Below are positions 1 to 8,211 of a DNA stretch of 64,000 nucleotides, one piece after another. The notes under the pieces are model-generated. The model was not told the DNA's origin. It did not search any database and saw nothing but the letters and a program-made list of their open reading frames with translations. The stretch spans positions 1 through 64,000 of the forward strand of contig JBCAXE010000012.1 in the NCBI GenBank assembly GCA_038534195.1, written 5' to 3'. Both the position numbers and the translations under genes were made by a program. The DNA is from JAJFFW01 sp038534195 (GTDB lineage Bacteria > Pseudomonadota > Alphaproteobacteria > Caulobacterales > Parvularculaceae). Numbering within the stretch: the stretch's first letter is position 1; each line of letters starts with the position of its first letter.

Positions 1-717
1 ATTGTTCATGATCTGGAGGAAGCCGCGATCTTCCTCCCCCATCAGGTTTTCCGCTGGGACGCGGCAATCGTCAAAATGCAGCGTCGCCTGATCGGACGCC
101 CACCATCCCATCTTTCGGTCGAGCGCCGTGCGCGAAAATCCCGGCGTGTCGGCGTCGACGAAAAACAGGGAAATGCCGCCAATGCCTTCGCCGCCCGTGC
201 GGGCGCCGACGACAAAATAGTCGGCCTTCATTCCGCCGGTGATGAACGTCTTCGAGCCGTTCAAAACAAAATGGTTGCCGTCTCTCTTCGCCGTCGTCTT
301 CAGGTTCGCCACATCCGATCCGCCGGAGGGTTCGGTGATCGCGAGGCTCGATCCTTTACGGCCGGCGACGATGTCGGCGAGCGCGCGTTCTTTGATTTCT
401 TCACAAGCGAGGGACTGGATCGGTCCGATTGAAATCGACCGCCCGCCAAGCGCCGCCGGCACGCCGCCTGCGCCGCACTTGGAAATTTCTTCGCTATATG
501 ATGCGCGCATGAAGCAGTCGTCGAAACCGAGGCCGCCATACTTCTCATCGACCCCGAACCCAAATGCGCCGAGGGCGCCGGCTTTTTCGTGCAGCGCCCA
601 CGGAACCTCGCCGGCTTCGTCCCAGGCGTCAGCGTGAGGGGTAATCTCTTTTTCCGTAAAACGTCGCGCGGCTTCGCGAAACGCGACGCGTTCGTCCGTA
701 TCAAAGGGATTTTTCAT
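1..717 (-). CDS. Acyl-CoA dehydrogenase (N-terminal part, cut by window start)
   Basis: The 239 codons present encode the N-terminal helical domain and the start of the middle beta domain of an acyl-CoA dehydrogenase, an FAD flavoenzyme that oxidises the alpha-beta bond of acyl-CoA thioesters. The frame runs open to base 1, so the C-terminal part with the usual catalytic Glu lies outside the window. The FAD/substrate signature ITEPSGGSD lies at residues 127-135, followed by NGSKTFITGG near 153. The ATG at 717 is the only good start; an AAGGA lies about 16 bases further upstream, longer than ideal spacing. It is divergent from the AsmA-like gene. Chain-length specificity cannot be read from this part. 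Confidence 0.9.
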   Translation of the reverse strand, partial: MKNPFDTDERVAFREAARRFTEKEITPHADAWDEAGEVPWALHEKAGALGAFGFGVDEKYGGLGFDDCFMRASYSEEISKCGAGGVPAALGGRSISIGPIQSLACEEIKERALADIVAGRKGSSLAITEPSGGSDVANLKTTAKRDGNHFVLNGSKTFITGGMKADYFVVGARTGGEGIGGISLFFVDADTPGFSRTALDRKMGWWASDQATLHFDDCRVPAENLMGEEDRGFLQIMNN

Positions 718-950
718 GACAGTGACACCGCATTCCTTTCGACACTCGCCAGTGTGATGAAGTTTTCGTCAGTTTCAATCACCGCGAGCAGCATCGAGCG
801 CCCTCGCCGCCTTTGCAGCAATGGGCGGCGCGCCGTCAGCGGCGCAAGTTAAAATCTTTTTGCGACGCAACGATATGGCCTAGATTACGCCGCAATAAGT
901 GCGATATTTGAGGGGCGCCGTCGCGGCGCTTTGGAAACGGATTGAAGATC

Positions 951-3044
951 ATGAAAAAATTTCTCCTCGGGCTGGTTGTCTTTGTCATTTTGATCGCCGC
1001 TGTCGTCGCCTTGCTCCCGATGCTGGTGCCCGCGAGCGCTTATAAGTCAAAGATTGAAACCGCTGCGTCAGAAGCGTTCGGCCGCGACGTCACCTTTGGA
1101 GACGACCTCAGTTTCAAGATCTTTCCGCAGGCCGCCTTCCGGGTGTCTGACCTTGAGATCGCCAACGCGGAAGGCTTTGACGGACCTTATCTTGCGAAGA
1201 TCAAGCAGGCCGATATTGGCGTGAAGATCGCGCCGCTCTTGAGCCGCAATGTAGAAATCAATCGCTTCGTTCTCGAAGAGCCGGACCTGATTTTGACCAA
1301 GCGAAAAGACGGCGCCGTGAACTGGGCGATTGGCGGCGGCGGAAGTGAAGCCACCGGCGGCGACGGCGGCGCACCGCAGAACGTCGTCCGTGAACTCAGC
1401 CTCGGCGATGTGCGGATCGCCAACGGTAGAGCCACTTATACGGACGAAACTGCGGGGCAAACATTCCGCCTCACCGACATGAATTTGAAAGCGCGCCTTG
1501 AAAGCCTTGAAAAGCCATTGACGCTTGACGGCGATCTCAAGTTTCAGGATGCGCCGGCGAGCGCCGACATCGTGATCACCACGCTCGGCGCCATGATGCG
1601 CAATGAAGAAGCAAAAATGCTGATCGAACTGACGCTCGCAGACGCGTCGGCAGGCGCTGATCTGAACATTCTCACCGGCGACGCGGTGTCATGGCGCGGG
1701 CCGATTACGATCAACGCGCCCGACCTTCCGGCGCTCGCGCGCCTTTTTGATGTAGCGCTGGAAGAAGCGCCGGGCTTCGACAATCTCGCTCTCGACGGGC
1801 AGGCTGTTGGCGGCCCCACGAAAATTGCGCTTTCAGGCGCTGAGATCACCTTCGACAAAATCAACGCGGACGGCGATCTGACCCTCGACTGGAGCGGCGC
1901 CAAACCGAAGGCGGTCGGCGCCATTTCCACTTCCCTGCTCGATTTGCGCCCTTATATGCCGCCGCCTGCAGAGACCAGCGGCGGTTTCCCGGCCTGGTCG
2001 GAAGCGAAGATGGATTTCACAAGCTTGCGCAACATTGACGCCAATCTTGATATCGCGGCGGATAAAATACTGCTGAATGCGATGAAAATAGACCGCTCAC
2101 AGATGAAACTGACAATCGCAAACGGGCGAATGGTTGCGGACATCCCGGAAATCGCCATGTATGGCGGGGCGGGTTCAGGCCGGCTTGTTGTGAATGCGCG
2201 CAGCGCCACGCCGTCATTTTCAGGCAATTTCGATCTCGGCGCAGTTCAGGCGCAACCTTTGTCACTCGATATGCTGAAGACGGATCGCCTCCTCGGCATC
2301 GGCCAAATGAAAATCAACTTCACAGCCGCGGGCGCCAGTCAGGCGGCGATCATGAACTCGATCGATGGCGATGGCGGCTTCGACCTTGCGGACGGCGCCA
2401 TCAAGGGCCTCAATATTGCGAAGATGGCGCGCGCAGCGGCGTCATTGCAAGGGGGTCTTAATCCGGCAGCGCTTGCGTCTGTTATCACTGAGGCTCGCGG
2501 CGATGATCAGACAACGGATTTTTCGAAATTCCTTTGTAATTTTGACATCAAAAACGGCTTAATGACCTTGCCGACCATCAATCTTGACGGCCCTTATCTG
2601 ACGATGACCGGCAGCGGGACAATCAACTTGCCAGCGCAGACGATCGATTTGCGCCTGTCGCCGCGGGCGTCCACATCGGTCGACGGAACCGAAGGCCGCA
2701 GCATCGCCATCCCGCTGCGCGTCGGCGGCACCTTTTCAAAACCGAGCTACGGCCTCGACGCCGAATCGCTCGTGAAGGATCGTGTGGAAAGCGGCGTGCG
2801 CGATTTGATCGGCGGGGCGCTGGGCGGCGGCGACAGCGAGAATGGCGAGGATGAGGATCCCGCGAGCGCCGTTCTGAAGGGGCTAATCGGCGGGCGCGGC
2901 GCACCTAAAGAAGAAGGCGCCGAGACCGCCGACGAGCCCACCGCAGAAGAAGAGATCGCGAACGAGGCGATCAATCTCATTTTCGGGGGATCGAGGAAAA
3001 AAGATCAGGAAAAACAAGAAGAAGAGCCCGATCCGCAAAACTAG
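951..3044 (+). CDS. AsmA family protein
   Basis: This 697-residue protein has an N-terminal signal anchor (about residues 3-25, hydrophobic up to LLPMLVP) followed by the long beta-rich periplasmic body typical of AsmA proteins. The conserved AsmA N-terminal segment with alternating SDLEI / ADIGVKIAPLL strands is present, and a C-terminal AsmA module (around residues 460-620) contains DGAIKGLNI and TINLPAQTIDLRL. The last 80 residues are low-complexity Gly/Glu/Asp. AsmA-type proteins are thought to act in lipid transport or outer-membrane assembly at the inner membrane (family knowledge). A TTG three codons upstream (942) is an alternative start; the ATG at 951 was preferred. It is monocistronic by spacing, with about 195 bases to the next gene. 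Confidence 0.85.
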   Translation: MKKFLLGLVVFVILIAAVVALLPMLVPASAYKSKIETAASEAFGRDVTFGDDLSFKIFPQAAFRVSDLEIANAEGFDGPYLAKIKQADIGVKIAPLLSRNVEINRFVLEEPDLILTKRKDGAVNWAIGGGGSEATGGDGGAPQNVVRELSLGDVRIANGRATYTDETAGQTFRLTDMNLKARLESLEKPLTLDGDLKFQDAPASADIVITTLGAMMRNEEAKMLIELTLADASAGADLNILTGDAVSWRGPITINAPDLPALARLFDVALEEAPGFDNLALDGQAVGGPTKIALSGAEITFDKINADGDLTLDWSGAKPKAVGAISTSLLDLRPYMPPPAETSGGFPAWSEAKMDFTSLRNIDANLDIAADKILLNAMKIDRSQMKLTIANGRMVADIPEIAMYGGAGSGRLVVNARSATPSFSGNFDLGAVQAQPLSLDMLKTDRLLGIGQMKINFTAAGASQAAIMNSIDGDGGFDLADGAIKGLNIAKMARAAASLQGGLNPAALASVITEARGDDQTTDFSKFLCNFDIKNGLMTLPTINLDGPYLTMTGSGTINLPAQTIDLRLSPRASTSVDGTEGRSIAIPLRVGGTFSKPSYGLDAESLVKDRVESGVRDLIGGALGGGDSENGEDEDPASAVLKGLIGGRGAPKEEGAETADEPTAEEEIANEAINLIFGGSRKKDQEKQEEEPDPQN

Positions 3045-3239
3045 GCCCACATGTTGAAAACTTAAGGCCATTTCCCTGGAAAAAAATCGGTCCGGGCCTA
3101 GTGCGCACCGACGAACACAGTACATATTGTCTTATTACGCATGCGCACCTCCATATATGGGGGGCGGCGATCCAATTGGGGGATCGATTTTGCGCCGCAC
3201 GCTGGTTGCGGAGCTACTGGGTTAAGGACGGCGGAAAAT

Positions 3240-5972
3240 ATGCGGCTGCGCGCGCATTTCTCAATGACGAAGCTTAAGCGAGCGCGCCAGGCGGCGTTCG
3301 GCGGGCTGTCGCTCGTCGCCGGCTCTTCTTCCGCCGCCATCGCTGCTGAACTGCAGAGCGGCGCGAGCGTCACCGCCATGTTGCGCGGCCTCGATCCTGT
3401 GGTTGTCGGCGCCGCCGGCGCTATCGGTCTCGCCCTCGCCGCCGTCGCGTGGGCCATGCGCATTTCCGCAGCCTCACGCAACCAGTCCGTCGATTGGTCG
3501 CTGAAGCTCGCCGAGATGGAAGCCCAACTGGAGAAAGCCGACGCCGTTCTCTCCGCCCACCCTGGCCTCGTGCTGGTTTGGGAAGACGACTACGACGCCA
3601 TTGAAGCGGGATGGGGCGATCCAAAAGTGCTCGGCGGCCCAGCGGCCCTCGCCTCCCTGATGTCGTTTTCTTCCGGTCCCTCGGAAGGCGATATTTCTCC
3701 TGTTGGCCGGCTTCTCGATTCACTGAGCGATTTGCCGCTCGAAGATGACGGGCCGTCGGAAGACATCAAAACCGTTCGCGAGAAAGTTCATGAGCTGCGC
3801 GCGCATGGGATCGCCTTTTCCGGCTCAGTGGTCACGTCCGAGGGACGCGCCATCGAAGCCGACGGCCGCGTCGCCGGCGGACAGGTTGCGCTGTGGCTCA
3901 CCGACCCGGCCGCCCGCATGGCGGAAGACACAGGCATCATGGGTAAAGTTCATGAGCGCACCGCCGACCTGCACGGCGCTCTGAACTTTCTGGAACGTGC
4001 GCCGTTGCCTGCGTGGCGCCGCGGCGCCGATCTCAGCCTCGTGTGGGTGAACAAGGCCTACGCCGATGCGGTCGAGGCGCCCACGACAGGCGCTGTGCTC
4101 AAAGACCAAACCGAACTCGATCCCGCCGTCAGAAAAATTGCAGAGAAAGCCGCCGCCGAAAAACGCACTGTCGAAGGGCGCGTCTTCGTCAACATCAATG
4201 GCGAACGGCGCGTTCTGAAAGTGAGCGAAACGCCGATGCACACGGCGGGCGACGCCGCCATCGGCGGGTTCGCGAGCGACATCACCGAGCTCGATAAGAC
4301 GCGTACGGACCTTAAACAACATATTGACGCCAACCGCCGCACGCTTGATCAGATCCCTTCCGCGGTCGCTTTGTTCGGCGGGTCGCAGGAGCTTCTCTAT
4401 TACAACAACGCCTTCTTGAAATTGTGGGCGCTTGACGACGTCGACCTCCTCGGCCGCCCGACCCATGGCGAGCTGCTCGACAAGCTGCGCCAGGCGGGCA
4501 AGCTGCCTGAGCCCGCTGATTATAGCGCCTGGAAAAAAAGCCAGCTCGCGCTTTATACGGGCGCGCTCTCAGAACCCGGCTCGGAACGCGACGGCGAAGC
4601 GCCCGACGATATCTGGCATCTGCCGGACGCACGCACTTTGCGTGTCGCCCAAGCGCGCCATCCGCTCGGCGGCGTGCTGGCGTTGTTCGACGACGTCACC
4701 GAAAAGATACAACTCGAGGCGCGCTTTAATACGCAACTGAGCGTGCAGCATGCGACGCTCAACAATTTGTCAGAAGGCGTCGCGGTTTTCGGGTCTGACG
4801 GCGCGCTCCGTCTCTATAACGAAGCCTTTCAGAAGCTCTGGCGCTTTGACGACAGCCAACTCGATACTGCGCCGCATATTGATCGCGTTATTTCCCTCAT
4901 GGAGGGACAAATCACGCAAGGCGCAGACGGTCTCGACGCCATCAAGCGACGCACGATCTCCATGTCGCCCGATGACAGAAACCCGATCGACGACGGCGCC
5001 ATGACGCTGAGCGACGCGCGGTCCTTGAGTTACGGAACCGAACCTCTCCCCGACGGCGCAACGCTCGTTCATTTTCTTGACGTTACGGATTCCAAAGAAC
5101 GCGAAAAGGAACTGAAAGCGCGAAACGCGCTGCTGGAAGACATTGACCGGCAAAAATCGAAATTTGTCGATCACGTCTCTTACCAATTGCGCACGCCGCT
5201 TGCGACCATTGTCGGCTTCGCGGAGATGCTCGACAATGAAATGTTCGGTGTCCTGAACGATCGCCAGAAAGATTATGTGGCGAGTATTCTTTCCGCGTCC
5301 CACCATTTGCGCGATTTGATTACGGATATTATCGATCTCGCCGCCATCGACGCCGGCAAGATGTCGATCGATCTGGCGGAGATGGATATTCGCGAGCTGC
5401 TCGAGAGCGCCGCCACTTACGCCGCCCTGAAAGCCGAAGACACGCAGGTCGCTTTGAAGCTCGAATGCCCGAAAGACATCGGCGCCATCGTCGCCGACGA
5501 AAAACGGCTCAAGCAGGTCCTATTCAACCTCCTGTCGAACGCCTTTGCGTACACCAATGCGAAGGGCCACGTGACCTTGGGCGCTGACCGCGCGCCTGGT
5601 CTTGTGCGCCTGTGGGTTCAGGATTCCGGCCGGGGCGTGTCGCCCGAGGATCAGCCCAAGGCGTTCGATCCGTTTGAAAGCCGCGGCCCGAGCGCCGGCG
5701 CCGGGATCGGTCTCGCCCTCGTTAAGCGCTTCGTCGATCTCCACGGCGGCTGGGTCCGCATGGAATCGGCGGAAGGCGAAGGCACGCGCGTGACCTGCTA
5801 TCTGCCGGCCTCTGCTTCCACGGCGGAAAAGCCGGACGGCCAAAAAGCGTCGGCTAAACCGGCGGCGAAAACAGCGCCCTCCGGCAAACCAGCCCGGAAG
5901 CCGGAAGATAGCGCCGCACAGCCAGCGCCGTCGAAACAGAGAAGAAAAGCCGTTCTGAAAGCTGCAGAGTAA
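3240..5972 (+). CDS. divL: DivL-like atypical histidine-kinase homologue (Tyr at the phospho-acceptor position)
   Basis: This 910-residue protein has a basic N-terminus, a hydrophobic segment near residues 53-73, a run of PAS-like repeats starting near 253, 370 and 508, then a dimerisation helix and an HATPase domain. In the H-box the motif reads SYQLRTPL, with Tyr648 where kinases have His; this substitution is the hallmark of DivL, the cell-fate regulator that acts on the CckA-CtrA pathway in Caulobacter. ATP-binding boxes are intact: Asn763 in LFNLLSNA, DSGRG near 795 and GIGLAL near 821. The tail (about 80 residues) is Lys/Pro/Ala-rich. The ATG at 3240 follows AAGGA at 3224-3228; an open frame reaches back to 3141 without a ribosome site. 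Assignment to DivL rather than another SYQLRTPL protein rests on that motif and architecture. Confidence 0.85.
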   Translation: MRLRAHFSMTKLKRARQAAFGGLSLVAGSSSAAIAAELQSGASVTAMLRGLDPVVVGAAGAIGLALAAVAWAMRISAASRNQSVDWSLKLAEMEAQLEKADAVLSAHPGLVLVWEDDYDAIEAGWGDPKVLGGPAALASLMSFSSGPSEGDISPVGRLLDSLSDLPLEDDGPSEDIKTVREKVHELRAHGIAFSGSVVTSEGRAIEADGRVAGGQVALWLTDPAARMAEDTGIMGKVHERTADLHGALNFLERAPLPAWRRGADLSLVWVNKAYADAVEAPTTGAVLKDQTELDPAVRKIAEKAAAEKRTVEGRVFVNINGERRVLKVSETPMHTAGDAAIGGFASDITELDKTRTDLKQHIDANRRTLDQIPSAVALFGGSQELLYYNNAFLKLWALDDVDLLGRPTHGELLDKLRQAGKLPEPADYSAWKKSQLALYTGALSEPGSERDGEAPDDIWHLPDARTLRVAQARHPLGGVLALFDDVTEKIQLEARFNTQLSVQHATLNNLSEGVAVFGSDGALRLYNEAFQKLWRFDDSQLDTAPHIDRVISLMEGQITQGADGLDAIKRRTISMSPDDRNPIDDGAMTLSDARSLSYGTEPLPDGATLVHFLDVTDSKEREKELKARNALLEDIDRQKSKFVDHVSYQLRTPLATIVGFAEMLDNEMFGVLNDRQKDYVASILSASHHLRDLITDIIDLAAIDAGKMSIDLAEMDIRELLESAATYAALKAEDTQVALKLECPKDIGAIVADEKRLKQVLFNLLSNAFAYTNAKGHVTLGADRAPGLVRLWVQDSGRGVSPEDQPKAFDPFESRGPSAGAGIGLALVKRFVDLHGGWVRMESAEGEGTRVTCYLPASASTAEKPDGQKASAKPAAKTAPSGKPARKPEDSAAQPAPSKQRRKAVLKAAE

Positions 5973-6017
5973 GACTCGCCGCTTTTTCGCCAGGATTTTC
6001 TCGTTTAACCTCCCACC

Positions 6018-6707
6018 ATGAAGTTTTTTGTCGCTGCAATCGCGCTCGCCGCCTTTACGCCGGAAGCGCCCTTTAATCCGTTCGATGACCTGGCGCTGGA
6101 AAGCGCCATCGAGCGGGATCAATACCGGACATGCACCAGCCTTGTCGGCGCCGATCCGCAAGCCGGCCGCGACTATGCTGAAAAGTGGGCGGCTGAAGGC
6201 GGCGGCGCGGCGGCGCTCCACTGTCAGGCGGTTGGCGATCTCGCCGCCGGGTTTCCGAAACTGGCGGCGGTGCGGCTCATGCAGATCGCCGAGCGCAAAG
6301 ATATCGGCGACGGGCTCTTGCGTGCGCGTTACCTTGAACAGGCGGCGATCGCCTGGCTCGAAGCCGGCGCCGCAGAGTATGCGGACGAAGCCATCAATGA
6401 CGCCATTCAATTAGCGCCGAATGCGGGCGAGCTCAGCCTCACCGCCGGTATCGTTAATGCGGCCAATCAACGTTGGGGGCAGACGATCAGCGCGATAGAT
6501 GCGGCGGCGGAGCAAGGCTTTAAGAGCGCCGACGGCCTTGTGGCGCGGGCAAAAGCGCACAAGGCGCTTCTCAATAATCTGAAGGCGGCCGAAGACGTTG
6601 TCGGCGCACTTCGGATCGATCCGTTTAATCTGGACGCGCTCGTGCTTCGGGGCGAGTTACAGCAGCTCGGTATAGAGATCGACGCGAACTACCAACGCAG
6701 CCGGTAG
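6018..6707 (+). CDS. TPR-like exported protein, function unknown
   Basis: The 229-residue product begins with a short hydrophobic stretch (MKFFVAAIALAAF) that could be a signal peptide, although the cleavage context is poor. The remainder is Ala-rich helical sequence with repeated pairs of helices, including AEYADEAINDAIQLAPNAGELSLTAG and AAEDVVGALRIDPFNLDALVL when read in short segments, which is the spacing of tetratricopeptide repeats. It lies 45 bases after the DivL-like gene on the same strand and may be cotranscribed. TPR proteins scaffold other proteins; no partner can be named. Confidence 0.65.
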   Translation: MKFFVAAIALAAFTPEAPFNPFDDLALESAIERDQYRTCTSLVGADPQAGRDYAEKWAAEGGGAAALHCQAVGDLAAGFPKLAAVRLMQIAERKDIGDGLLRARYLEQAAIAWLEAGAAEYADEAINDAIQLAPNAGELSLTAGIVNAANQRWGQTISAIDAAAEQGFKSADGLVARAKAHKALLNNLKAAEDVVGALRIDPFNLDALVLRGELQQLGIEIDANYQRSR

Positions 6708-6780
6708 GACGCGACAGGGGAAATTTACAGTTCCTTCAGGATGATCGCGCGCCTCGCCGATCACGTTTTCCGATTGTCAC

Positions 6781-6984
6781 GTCAGTGTGAAGTCCGCCCC
6801 ACAGACAAGTCAGGGGGCCGCCAGTAAAGTAGTTCTGCCGCAAACGTCTCCCGTTGCGGTGCTTAAGTAGGGATCGTTGATGGTGTCCCCCATGGACGAT
6901 CACGAGCAAGACGTGCGCCTCACAAAGGTTTAGCGTCTCCGGGCCGCCGGCATCGCCCGCTCTCGCCGGCGGCCCGCATTTTTT
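6781..6984 (+). ncRNA. Candidate structured small RNA, family not recognised
   Basis: This stretch has no credible reading frame but carries several strong hairpins: CCGCAA/TTGCGG at 6838-6843 and 6854-6859; GATCGT/ACGATC at 6872-6877 and 6896-6901 with an inner ATGG/CCAT pairing; AGACG/CGTCT around 6910-6938; and a perfect 11-bp terminator stem at the 3' end. It may be an independent small RNA or a long 3' untranslated region of the upstream TPR-like gene. I could not match it to SRP RNA, tmRNA, RNase P RNA or 6S RNA. The 5' end is a guess, because no clear promoter was found. Confidence 0.4.
6941..6984 (+). terminator. Rho-independent terminator
   Basis: A perfect 11-bp stem (GGGCCGCCGGC at 6941-6951 with GCCGGCGGCCC at 6965-6975) and a 13-base loop are followed by a run of six T residues at 6979-6984. 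It ends plus-strand transcription from the TPR-like gene or the RNA candidate, just before the convergent lipoprotein gene. Confidence 0.9.
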
Positions 6985-6997
6985 GGCCTAGCGCCGC

Positions 6998-7195
6998 TTA
7001 CTTCTCTTCGCGATCGAGCGGACCCGCGGTTGATGGGTCGCCGTCATAGGCTTCCTCCAGCGGATCGAATTTCCCGTCCTTCTCGTTCAGCTCGTCCACA
7101 GCGATCGCGCCTGCGCCGGCGGCGAGACCCAACACGCATCCGGACGTCGACAACCCGGCTCCTATCAGAAAAAGCGCCAATAAGATCTTTCGCAT
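6998..7195 (-). CDS. Small lipoprotein, function unknown
   Basis: The 65-residue product has a classic lipoprotein signal: basic start, hydrophobic core, and lipobox STSGC with Cys20. The short mature part is Gly/Ala then acidic (DELNEKDGKFDPLEEAYDGD in short pieces). The start at 7195 is set by GGAGGAAT five bases upstream. It converges on the structured-RNA terminator. No function can be assigned. Confidence 0.75.
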   Translation of the reverse strand: MRKILLALFLIGAGLSTSGCVLGLAAGAGAIAVDELNEKDGKFDPLEEAYDGDPSTAGPLDREEK

Positions 7196-7273
7196 TCTAT
7201 TCCTCCAGGGCGATCGCCCGGTTGCTCCGCTTAAGGCGTAACACAGTCATTTTTGATGTTAATATGAGCAGCG

Positions 7274-7289
7274 TTAACTTCTTGTTAAC
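7274..7289 (+). promoter_or_regulatory. CtrA-type box (perfect TTAA-N7-TTAAC)
   Basis: The sequence TTAACTTCTTGTTAAC matches the CtrA consensus TTAA-N7-TTAAC at every defined position. It lies 55 bases before the ATG of the membrane-protein gene at 7344, in the only intergenic space that could hold its promoter. CtrA is the cell-cycle response regulator downstream of DivL and CckA (family knowledge), so cell-cycle control of the gene is inferred. Confidence 0.7.
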
Positions 7290-7343
7290 GGCTTCAGGTC
7301 GGTATGAAAATCAACGCGGTAACCTGAGTTTTGACGGAAATAA

Positions 7344-8096
7344 ATGACCTCGGACGCACCAACAATTCGCGACCTGCAAGACCGCGCGAAGTCGGCGGCG
7401 ATGGGCGCTGCGTCCGCGCGCCAGCGGCGCCGATCACGCTTGTCGCGGAGCGCACGGCTTCATCTCATTGACGTGCTCTCGCGCTGGGGCGGCTCCGGCC
7501 TCGCCCTGATCGCCGGCATCACGATCTTTATCGCCGTCTTCAGCGGGCGAACCTATCCGCTGCGCGCCGGCGTCTGGGTTTTGATGGTGCTTGGCGCCCT
7601 CTATTGCTGCCGCCGCTTGCGCCATGATTACCGCGCCGGAAAGAAAATCGCCTCGCGGCCGTTTCGTTGGCGCGCCAATTACACGTCTTCTCTTTGCGTT
7701 CTGAGCGCAGCGTTTGGGGCCGGAGCCTTCTTAACGACGCCCAGCGGAACCGCAGGGGGCGCCCTGTTGCAGACTGCGGCGCTGATCCTCGCCGGAAGCG
7801 TCGGCGCCGCCGCGCTCCACATCGCCCACGGCCGCAGCGTCGCCGCGATCATTGCGCCCGCGGCGTTGTTCCTGATTACGGCGATCTGGCTGTCAGTCGG
7901 CGCACAGATGGCGATCTTCGGCGCCGGCGCCATGACCCTCGCCGCGAGCGCCGCTTTGTTTCTCGCTTCCAGACAATTGCAGCAATCAACCGCGGTGCGC
8001 TTCCCGCGCACCGGATTGTTGCGGCGCGATACAGCCCGCGGCGACGTGTTGAATCCGGGCCGTCTCGCAACACCCCGCGCCGCAAACGCCGGTTAG
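7344..8096 (+). CDS. Membrane protein of unknown function
   Basis: The 250-residue product has a basic cytoplasmic N-terminus (SARQRRRSRLSRSARL) followed by about six hydrophobic helices, paired as 50-66/75-88, 115-135/142-162 and 168-190/193-210, and ends in a basic tail. No enzymatic motif is visible. The start at 7344 has only a weak GGAAA upstream. A perfect CtrA box 55 bases upstream suggests cell-cycle expression. It stands alone between a minus-strand lipoprotein gene and the glutamate dehydrogenase gene. Confidence 0.65.
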   Translation: MTSDAPTIRDLQDRAKSAAMGAASARQRRRSRLSRSARLHLIDVLSRWGGSGLALIAGITIFIAVFSGRTYPLRAGVWVLMVLGALYCCRRLRHDYRAGKKIASRPFRWRANYTSSLCVLSAAFGAGAFLTTPSGTAGGALLQTAALILAGSVGAAALHIAHGRSVAAIIAPAALFLITAIWLSVGAQMAIFGAGAMTLAASAALFLASRQLQQSTAVRFPRTGLLRRDTARGDVLNPGRLATPRAANAG

Positions 8097-8211
8097 GCGG
8101 ACACGCCTGATAACCGCCAAATCACTAGCCGCCGGAGCGCTATTCGTTAGACTTCCGCAATCCCTTCGCGCTATGAGGCTTTAAAACAATAATGCGCCCG
8201 GAGGAGCCGCC

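Noticed and set aside
5520..6410. 296-codon antisense open frame over the DivL-like and TPR genes
   Set aside because: Arg/Ala-rich composition and no ribosome site; it mirrors the codon bias of the sense genes.
6838..6864. Possible tmRNA tag (GCAAAC start and a short frame ending in TAA)
   Set aside because: The encoded octapeptide does not end like known tags, and no tRNA-like acceptor, GGTTCRA T loop or CCA is found in the region.
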